A DNA stretch of 49,506 nucleotides from Roseivirga spongicola. Lineage in GTDB: Bacteria > Bacteroidota > Bacteroidia > Cytophagales > Cyclobacteriaceae. A model generated the notes under the pieces. That model did not search any database, had not been told where the DNA came from, and saw only the letters and a program-made list of their open reading frames with translations. The position numbers were made by a program, and so were the translations under genes. Location: contig NZ_LRPC01000003.1 of NCBI RefSeq assembly GCF_001592965.1, positions 1-49,506 on the forward strand. The letters run 5' to 3'. Below are positions 45,101 to 49,506 of this stretch, one piece after another; position 1 is the stretch's first letter, and the number at the start of each line of letters is the position of its first letter.

Positions 45101-45165
45101 AAAAAAAGAATGCCTACAAATGAAAGGAAGACGGCAATGGGTCTGTTAATCAGAAACTTTACCAT
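42124..45165 (-). CDS. RND-family efflux pump, inner membrane subunit
   Basis: This 1013-residue AcrB-like transporter has the usual two halves, each with a large periplasmic loop and six membrane helices. It opens with FLINRPIAVFLSFVGILFFS. The proton-relay helix reads LGLGMLIDNAIIVIDNITR, keeping the first Asp and having Asn at the second, as in many Bacteroidota hydrophobe/amphiphile exporters. The helix-ten to twelve region has GIIVMLGIMVNDAILKID. It is probably a proton-driven exporter in a tripartite complex. The adaptor lies 5 bases upstream. No TolC-like outer-membrane partner is in the window, so it must be supplied elsewhere. Substrate unknown. Confidence 0.92.
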   Translation of the reverse strand: MVKFLINRPIAVFLSFVGILFFSALAIKELPVSLLPGIEVPSVAIKVDYPNNPARIIENSVLNPIRSELNSLNNLKSIESTAGSETGIVKLQFNYGTRMDLAYVEINEKIDRLTESLPRDMDRPRIIRINTSDIPIIRLQLLPKNQADFIEVSELAEKVLKKRIEQLPGISIVDINGFRDQYISINPNREKLQALQLSEGQIDQVLKSANQELGQLSVKDGQYRYYVRMANRLDDLDEIRNLPLITRDGNVIALQSVADISYQQEKVQSYHLFGETEGLVITVHKQNSAKMTELVPMVYEAVELFKEDYPKVDFELTQDQSSLLNAGIDNLRTSLIYGGIFAFAVLFLFMGNVRMPIIMGITLPVSLIISFLLFYAVGLSINIISLSGLALGLGMLIDNAIIVIDNITRKRKDGLGIIEACIQGVNEVMAPLISSMLTTLAVFVPLVFLNGLSGALFYDQAVSVAIILGTSLMVAFVLLPLLYRIFFQNVKKEIKEDSLVFKTILSAYKGFYKLLWKFRAISFVILLLLIPLTYVTINQIEKAGLPDIEKTETLLSIVWNEPIAAEASKDRIRNLLNELNTEAESESDIGLKQFILSVDEGSVENAEIYFKFNSKTDKSATEKWLLSYFEKRHPNANINIEDAPNAFDQIFTTEGSFFSAKWKTLGNNELLTSADYQELSNEVKAISSTPPLQGKGFIYEDALEASIDSEKLSVYGISEGQFKSALSKALDGYLVTEIRRFGEVTPVRIQRPEADLRQQLERVTVMGKQNQEYALSNFVTISFSSNEKNITADRSSVYQSMEWEELSSEDIEALTVELPKVASARGLTVDFDGTYFEDKENLSQMAFILMISVALLYFILAAQFESLIQPLIVIFTLPLGILGALIVLQLTGGTLNVMSAIGIIVMLGIMVNDAILKIDTINRFAAKISPTTSADYKTQLAAAIAKTGEIRLKPILMTSITTILALLPVVFSSGLGADLQRPLVYAVIGGLTIGTFTALYFVPLAYWFVSKKK

Positions 45166-45170
45166 GATGC

Positions 45171-46226
45171 TTAATTAGTAGCTCCCATCACGCTTGTTCT
45201 ACTTACCTGAGCTTCATGAGCCAATTGAATGTTGTTGGTGATGATCACTTCTGAACCATCATTTAAACCAGAGGTAATCTCTACCTCTACACCGTTGTCT
45301 AGTCCTGTTTCAACATAATTCCATTTGGCAATTCCATCCTCATATGTAAAGACCACTGGCTTTCCAGACTTCATTACAATGGCTTCTCTTGGCACCAAAA
45401 TGTTCTCAGACTGTGGCGATCGGATTACGGCATTTGCAGTCATTCCTGGAAGCAGCCCTTCCGTAGCGTTAAGTTGAAGCTTTACAGTAATCATTCCCCC
45501 TTCATCTACCTTAGGGTTAATTTCTATAAGAGTGGCTTCGAAAGATCGATCTTTAATAGCTAGAGGGAAAACATCTGCTTTTTGCCCAATCTCGATCCTC
45601 CCATAGTCAGATTCAATAATTTTGGCAGTAAGTACTAGCTGATTAGGTGTGTAGATTACACAAAGCTCTTTTCCGGCAGAAATTATGTTGCCCTGTTTTT
45701 CTTCTAGTTCGGCAATACGACCTGTTATTGGGGCTTTAACCAAAGTCTTTTTCAGATTCATTTGGGCCTCTTTTAGACTAACGGTAGCGCTTCTTAGACC
45801 AGATTTTAGCTCTAAGTTATTTTTGGCAGCAGGAGAAAGGGTAGAGTAACCTATAGAGTCATTCTGAAAAGTTACCTTTGCGCTTTCATAGGCCAGCTTG
45901 GCTTTTTCTATGGCAAATTCTTCATTGTCGTTCTGCAGTTCGGCCAATGGCTCACCTGCTTTAACCATTTGACCATTCTTTACATACAGTTTCTCTAGGT
46001 AGCCAGAGCCTTCAAAAGTTACTTTTAGCTCTTTAGCCGACTCCATAGTGCCAGAAGCATTTACTCTAAACTCGAAAGTAGAGTAGATTGCCTTTGCCGT
46101 AAGTACTTCGGTGGGTTTTACCTGAGCGCGTAAAGATTCTACATCGGGCTCCTCAATTTTTTCTTTTTCTTGTTTGCAGCCTAAGAGTGTTACAATAAAA
46201 AGTGCTGCTAGTATTGTGTTTCTCAT
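45171..46226 (-). CDS. RND efflux periplasmic adaptor lipoprotein
   Basis: This is a 351-residue membrane-fusion protein of the HlyD/AcrA type. It is a lipoprotein (LLGC, Cys17). The domains in order are: a first half-lipoyl with GSGYLEKLYVKNGQMVKAGEPLAEL, a short alpha-hairpin (about residues 100-155), a second half-lipoyl with LVKAPITGRIAELEEKQGNIIS, a beta-barrel with GQKADVFPLAI and PGMTANAVI, and a C-terminal membrane-proximal region. It bridges the RND pump and an outer-membrane channel. It leads the two-gene operon. An inverted repeat starts 9 bases upstream and may be a repressor site. Confidence 0.92.
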   Translation of the reverse strand: MRNTILAALFIVTLLGCKQEKEKIEEPDVESLRAQVKPTEVLTAKAIYSTFEFRVNASGTMESAKELKVTFEGSGYLEKLYVKNGQMVKAGEPLAELQNDNEEFAIEKAKLAYESAKVTFQNDSIGYSTLSPAAKNNLELKSGLRSATVSLKEAQMNLKKTLVKAPITGRIAELEEKQGNIISAGKELCVIYTPNQLVLTAKIIESDYGRIEIGQKADVFPLAIKDRSFEATLIEINPKVDEGGMITVKLQLNATEGLLPGMTANAVIRSPQSENILVPREAIVMKSGKPVVFTYEDGIAKWNYVETGLDNGVEVEITSGLNDGSEVIITNNIQLAHEAQVSRTSVMGATN

Positions 46227-46235
46227 TATGCTAAA

Positions 46236-46268
46236 AATAGTTTCAAATTTTATGAATTAGAAACTATT
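46236..46268 (-). promoter_or_regulatory. Inverted repeat upstream of the RND operon, possible operator
   Basis: AATAGTTTC and GAAACTATT (9 bp each, perfect) flank a 15-base spacer and lie 10 to 42 bases before the adaptor start. The spacer, read on the minus strand, contains AAAATTTG, one base off a TAnnTTTG -7 box. A dimeric repressor binding here would block the promoter. No regulator gene is adjacent, so this is a structural prediction. Confidence 0.4.
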
Positions 46269-46854
46269 GAGAAAGAAAGTTTTAGTTGAATTGGCTAAAC
46301 GGTAATAAGGGAATTTCTTCAAGCCTTTGTTAGTCTTGGAACGACAAGTACTAAAGTGTAAGCTCATATTTACATCATTGAACTTATCGAAAATCTATAA
46401 AACAAATAACCTCTAGGCATTACAATAAACAAAAAGAGGCAAAAGACAACTTAGGAAAGCTAAATGGAAGAAACATCTCAATAGCTCTCGGTCAGCCTTT
46501 CTACACCCCTAATGGCGTTAAGGGGGTGAGCCAATAGTCGGACACGATGTCTTTCCAACTGTATTTACTTTTGGAAATAAAAGAGGGTAAAACTTACTCT
46601 AAATATTGCCCAAGCGGCTGTCGACCATTTCTTCAAGTCCAAGATAGATACCTTCAAAAGGGTTTACAGGGCCCGATTTTACTATTTTGACCAAGTTAGG
46701 TATTTCTACAATTACCTAACTTGGTCAAAATATCAGGCATCTAAAAGTCTGTATCCAGTTTGTTTAAGGCTCAATTTTTATGACGCCTACCGACTTCAGT
46801 GAGATCAGAGACTAGTGGGAACTAACAAGGAAAATTGAAATTTGAATAGTTTCT
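46269..46854. other. Long gene-poor gap between the RND operon and the cysteine-peptide cluster
   Basis: This stretch of about 590 bases has no gene I can support. It holds an imperfect ACCCC/GGGGT hairpin around 46503-46528 and a perfect 20-bp hairpin (46683-46732). It also holds a stop-free plus-strand frame at 46581-46802 that has no usable start codon. No transposase motif or terminal repeat of an insertion sequence was recognised. It marks the boundary between the efflux genes and the peptide cluster. Confidence 0.6.
46683..46732. repeat. Perfect 20-bp inverted repeat hairpin
   Basis: TATTTTGACCAAGTTAGGTA and its exact complement lie on either side of a 10-base loop. It is 122 bases downstream of the last peptide gene on the minus strand. 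The arm begins with TTTTGACCAAGTT, which resembles the TTTGACAAACTT arm of the 80-bp elements, but spacing and length differ. It could be a terminator or processing site of the peptide operon; no T-tract follows on the minus strand. Confidence 0.75.
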
Positions 46855-47076
46855 TTAATCTGGTTCAGGTAAGCAGCCAGCTGTGGCGTAGTCACAAAGA
46901 GTGCCCGCTCCTTCGCAACGAGTTTTAACCCCGCTATTACACTCAGGGGTTTCATAGATTACCTCAGTGTTTCCTAACTCATTGAGACTAAAACCCCAGT
47001 TTGGAGTTAAGATAAAAAAAAACGCTAATAAAGATGATAATATAAGATTTAATAAATTTTTTCTAAAGTGTTTCAT
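46855..47076 (-). CDS. Secreted four-cysteine peptide, third of the family
   Basis: This is a 73-residue precursor with a basic start (MKHFRKN) and a hydrophobic signal segment (LILSSLLAFFFILTP, about residues 11-25). The small mature part has cysteines at 46, 54, 61 and 68. The core ETPEC-N-SG, CEGAGTLC, CLP matches the two peptides at 48814 and 49040 in spacing (x7, x6, x6). There is no lipobox. Overall form resembles the NVEALA-type small exported proteins of Bacteroidota, but the NVEALA motif itself is missing. It lies 13 bases after the thioredoxin-like lipoprotein gene and is the last gene of the cluster. Function unknown. Confidence 0.75.
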   Translation of the reverse strand: MKHFRKNLLNLILSSLLAFFFILTPNWGFSLNELGNTEVIYETPECNSGVKTRCEGAGTLCDYATAGCLPEPD

Positions 47077-47089
47077 TATATAGTTGTTT

Positions 47090-47578
47090 TTAGTTTTTAA
47101 GGTTTTCCTTTATAAAAGAGTAAGCTAAATCTATTTCATAGTCGCTTACTGACATATAGTCCGTATGACTCTCTTTTTCAAAATAAATAATAAGTGGCTT
47201 TGAAAGCCCAATCTCGAATAGATGAGCCTCACCACCCAAGTCAATGAAAGTGCTGTATTTCTGCTTTATATTTTCTATTAGAGAATCCCAAATATTGAAT
47301 CGTGTATTGTTAATGAAGATTACGTTTAAATCTAATTCATTAGACATTTCATTTAAAAGGGCAAGGTTTTTTTCAATACATGGGTCGCAACTTTGAAGAT
47401 CCAATAAATAGTATATTTCCCCTTCATTTAAACTTTGATTATGAACCTCTTTCATATAGCGTGTAAACTCCGATAGAAAGGGGTATTGATTGCTTTCGTT
47501 TTTATTTATACAACTTTGAGTGAGCACGAGGGTAGACGCTAACAACAGTACTATTATAAATGCATACTTATTCTTCAT
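47090..47578 (-). CDS. Thioredoxin-fold lipoprotein with CDPC motif
   Basis: This 162-residue lipoprotein has lipobox LTQSC (Cys23). It has a thioredoxin-like core: strand EIYYLLDLQ, then the redox motif CDPC (Cys64, Cys67) at a helix start (IEKNLALLNEM), strand LDLNVIFINN, and a cis-proline position in LSKPLIIYF (Pro128). This is a minimal membrane-anchored thiol-disulfide protein of the TlpA/redoxin type. Its start overlaps the end of the propeller gene by 11 bases, and a four-cysteine peptide gene follows 13 bases later. The evident inference is that it makes, breaks or reshuffles disulfides in these peptides. Confidence 0.78.
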   Translation of the reverse strand: MKNKYAFIIVLLLASTLVLTQSCINKNESNQYPFLSEFTRYMKEVHNQSLNEGEIYYLLDLQSCDPCIEKNLALLNEMSNELDLNVIFINNTRFNIWDSLIENIKQKYSTFIDLGGEAHLFEIGLSKPLIIYFEKESHTDYMSVSDYEIDLAYSFIKENLKN

Positions 47579-48752
47579 AATTTATCTTGATAATATCAAA
47601 AGAGACAATGTTTTCATCATTGTCATAGACTGGGAAAACAATTCCTTCTGAAGAAACTGCTGGATTAAGATAGCTGTAGTTTTGGTAATTAGAGATGGTT
47701 GATTCTCCTAAATAATTTAATTTATCATCTAATACGATTATTGAGAAAGGCTTGATCGCGGCACTATTTATGCGATTAGTGGTTGAGTTCCTTAATGGTT
47801 GTGAGTGAGAAACTATTCGATAATATAATTTTCTATAACTATCAAAAATCAAGTTGTGATAAATACCTTGACTAACAAGGATGTTTCTTCCTGCTTGGGA
47901 GTTGTATTCCCTAGGAATAAGTTCAAAATCATTTAGAAATTTAGATTTTGCCGACACAAATGTGCTGTTGGAGGAACTGAGGTCTAGGATTTGAAGACAA
48001 TGAGCTCTTCTATATGATATAATTAATTCACCTGGGTTGTTTTTGAATTTAGTCCATGAAAATTTGTAGTCATTGTAGAAATAATTGTTAGGATCGGCAG
48101 TCATAAGTTCAGGAAACATACCGAGTAACTTTGTTACTTTAAGATTAACCGGATCAAATTCTAACATGAATGGTTTTTCATAGAACTCAACGTCTTTATC
48201 CCAATTTAGTGGCGGGAAAGATCTAACGTAGATTTTATTCTTATAAAAAAAGAAGCTTTCCGAATTATTGAGCGGGTCTACTCCAGAAAGGTCACTATTT
48301 GGAGAGATTAATTTTGAGAAATCCCATTTGTCAACCACCTTTTCCGCTTCATTCATAATGACCATTCTTCCCCCAGATCCAAAAAGTATGATTGAATCTT
48401 GATTAATAAACTTTGCCTCGGATAGAGGGAGTTGTCTTAGTTCTACAGGGGTATTGGTATAAATCGTTTTGATGTAAGTTTCGTTTGTGAGATTAAATTT
48501 TTCGATGCGGTTAAGACCAAAGTTTATACCATACAAAAATTCCCCATCTTCACTGCTGATAACTGATATTTTAGAGTACAATCCAATTAAAGAGTCGTTA
48601 TCTATTTTAATGGATCTAATTATTGAGTTTGTCAACTCTTTATATTGCTGTTCTAGCTTACAGTCATAAGTGAGACTTTCATTTTCCGCAGTTTTTTGGC
48701 ATGAAAAGACGATTAGAAGATAAGATATAAGAACGTAATTTATTTTTTTCAT
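47568..48752 (-). CDS. Beta-propeller lipoprotein of the peptide cluster, DUF4221-like
   Basis: This is a 394-residue lipoprotein with signal peptide VLISYLLIVFSC (Cys18). The start at 48752 was chosen because it gives this signal; a frame from 48845 would run into the upstream peptide gene. The text SSEDGEFLYGINFGLNRIEKFNL and INQDSIILFGSGGRMVIMNEAEKVVDKW shows propeller-like repeats matching the DUF4221 pattern, as in the gene at 40843. Predicted to sit on the outer membrane or inner membrane surface. It is preceded by the 32-bp palindrome and followed, with an 11-base overlap, by the thioredoxin-fold lipoprotein. No catalytic motif is visible; a binding or docking role is a guess. Confidence 0.72.
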   Translation of the reverse strand: MKKINYVLISYLLIVFSCQKTAENESLTYDCKLEQQYKELTNSIIRSIKIDNDSLIGLYSKISVISSEDGEFLYGINFGLNRIEKFNLTNETYIKTIYTNTPVELRQLPLSEAKFINQDSIILFGSGGRMVIMNEAEKVVDKWDFSKLISPNSDLSGVDPLNNSESFFFYKNKIYVRSFPPLNWDKDVEFYEKPFMLEFDPVNLKVTKLLGMFPELMTADPNNYFYNDYKFSWTKFKNNPGELIISYRRAHCLQILDLSSSNSTFVSAKSKFLNDFELIPREYNSQAGRNILVSQGIYHNLIFDSYRKLYYRIVSHSQPLRNSTTNRINSAAIKPFSIIVLDDKLNYLGESTISNYQNYSYLNPAVSSEGIVFPVYDNDENIVSFDIIKINYEE

Positions 48753-48768
48753 TAATATATGTTTTAGG

Positions 48769-48800
48769 TTAAGAAGAGAAATGTACATTTCTCTTCTTAA
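48769..48800. promoter_or_regulatory. 32-bp perfect palindrome between peptide and lipoprotein genes
   Basis: TTAAGAAGAGAAATGT is followed at once by its exact complement, giving a 16-bp stem with no spare loop. It lies 13 bases past the stop of the second peptide gene and 16 bases before the propeller start, on the transcribed minus strand. No T-tract follows, so it looks less like a full terminator than an attenuator, RNA-processing or mRNA-stabilising stem. Confidence 0.7.
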
Positions 48801-48813
48801 GGTGGCCAAGATG

Positions 48814-49029
48814 TTATTCAGGCGTAGGTACGCAGTCCCATCCAATAGTTAAGGAGCATAGATTGCCGTCTCCATGACAATAGATTTTTTGTCCACTCAC
48901 ACACTCGGGTGTTTCAGTAGTTACTTCATGCGCTCCCCTGCCAGGTTCAGCTAAGGCAATATTGGTCGACCCTATTGATAGGATAACCATACAAATACAT
49001 AAGGATAATAATAATGATATTTTTCTCAT
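48814..49029 (-). CDS. Secreted four-cysteine peptide, second of the family
   Basis: This is a 71-residue precursor. A signal peptide (ISLLLSLCICMVILSIG) probably ends at NIALA-EPG, about residue 27. The mature peptide of about 44 residues has cysteines at 43, 51, 58 and 66. It shares TETPEC-V-SG, C-x-G-x-GNLC and CVPTPE with its neighbours, an arrangement of C-x7-C-x6-C-x7-C. The gap to the preceding peptide gene is 10 bases, so the two are a tandem pair on one transcript. No lipobox, so release into the periplasm or beyond is expected. Confidence 0.77.
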   Translation of the reverse strand: MRKISLLLSLCICMVILSIGSTNIALAEPGRGAHEVTTETPECVSGQKIYCHGDGNLCSLTIGWDCVPTPE

Positions 49030-49039
49030 AACTTAAATT

Positions 49040-49255
49040 TTATTGAGGTTTTACTGGTTCACAATCTGGGCCATCAATTGATACATCACATAGATTTCCA
49101 ACACCAGAACAGATGAAGGAAGCCCCACTTTCGCAAATGGCGTTTTCAGACCTAGCCAATGTGTTACCTCTTTCTATATCCGCTTTTGTTTCAAACGGTG
49201 TTAAACCCATTATAGCTAAAGCCGTAATCATTAATGTTAAAGATATTTTTTTCAT
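49040..49255 (-). CDS. Secreted four-cysteine peptide, first of the family
   Basis: This is a 71-residue precursor. A signal peptide (ISLTLMITALAIMGLTPF) probably ends at TKA-DIERG, about residue 25. The mature peptide has cysteines at 41, 49, 56 and 65 (C-x7-C-x6-C-x8-C), with AICESG, CSGVGNLC and CEPVKPQ matching its two relatives. It appears to be the first gene of the cluster, since the 251 bases upstream hold no gene. NTLARSENA just before the core is faintly reminiscent of the NVEALA motif of exported Bacteroidota peptides. Function unknown. Confidence 0.77.
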   Translation of the reverse strand: MKKISLTLMITALAIMGLTPFETKADIERGNTLARSENAICESGASFICSGVGNLCDVSIDGPDCEPVKPQ

Positions 49256-49506
49256 GATTATCTTATTTGAATTTACCTACTCTCTTTCAGGGTTTTCGGC
49301 AATCCCCTTTGTTTACTCAAATGAGCGGCAACAACACAATAGGGATTGAGAGAATTGCAATTCAGATAATCGGTATTGTGGATGTCTTTTGTTCGTTAGC
49401 CATGTGGCAGGATGAACTTCCTTCTTTCTTTTTCCGGATTTGAAAGTGTTTGAAGCTAGGGAATGATTTTTTTAAAAGCAATTATAAAACAATAAAAAAA
49501 CAATAA
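49256..49506. other. Gene-free upstream region of the peptide cluster
   Basis: No coding region is supported here. It presumably carries the promoter and leader of the minus-strand peptide operon, but no TAnnTTTG box was found. The right end is strongly A-rich on the plus strand. A 7-bp inverted repeat (CAATCCC at 49300, GGGATTG at 49342) is the only structure noted. Confidence 0.5.

Noticed and set aside
49300-49348. CAATCCC/GGGATTG inverted repeat upstream of the peptide operon.
   Set aside because: Only 7 bp with a 35-base spacer; expected by chance at this composition, so not called an operator.

Overview
The window looks like a chromosomal segment of an AT-rich, aerobic member of the Bacteroidota, most likely of the Cytophagia type. 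The evidence is PorU, PorV and SprA of the type IX secretion system (T9SS), many Bacteroidota-only families (DUF4837, DUF4292, 6-bladed beta-propeller lipoproteins, probable DUF4221-type proteins), an SDR-type threonine dehydrogenase, and intergenic boxes matching the Bacteroidota -7 promoter element TAnnTTTG. No tRNA, rRNA, CRISPR array, insertion sequence or prophage was seen.

Layout. 128-7330 (minus): a metallo-hydrolase, phosphatidylserine synthase, PorU, PorV and a degenerate M16 peptidase, packed as one operon. 7406-12685 (plus): an FAD oxidoreductase, a large TolB-like/beta-barrel protein and YicC. 12816-22838 (minus): two tandem TonB proteins, a VanZ-like protein, GcvH, the giant SprA and RuvA. 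22941-33336 (minus): a DUF4837 lipoprotein, a LysM lytic transglycosylase, GatA, TatA, an EnvC-like peptidase-fold protein, a DUF4292 lipoprotein, a TPR protein, a Wzx-type flippase and an enoyl-CoA hydratase. 33505-38119 (both strands): isocitrate dehydrogenase, a lipoprotein, and threonine catabolism (Tdh and Kbl in divergent units with a small gene before kbl). To this point the content is mostly core genome: envelope assembly, secretion and central metabolism.

38120-49506 is accessory in character. Two tandem 6-bladed beta-propeller lipoproteins, a DUF4221-like propeller protein and an RND efflux pump with its adaptor are interleaved with four copies of an inverted-repeat element. Each copy is exactly 80 bp between the outer ends of its 15-bp arms (consensus ACCTTTGACAAACTT / AAGTTTGTCAAAGGT), all in the same orientation, one per intergenic position. 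One copy lies inside the 5' end of a propeller gene, where it appears to have supplied the protein's odd N-terminus.

The right end (46855-49255, minus) is the best candidate for an undescribed system. Three small secreted peptides share a four-cysteine mature core (C-x7-C-x6-C-x6-8-C). They are encoded with a propeller lipoprotein and a thioredoxin-fold lipoprotein (CDPC, cis-Pro). A 32-bp perfect palindrome separates the first two peptide genes from the lipoprotein genes. The arrangement suggests disulfide-containing exported peptides handled by dedicated envelope proteins; the function is unknown.
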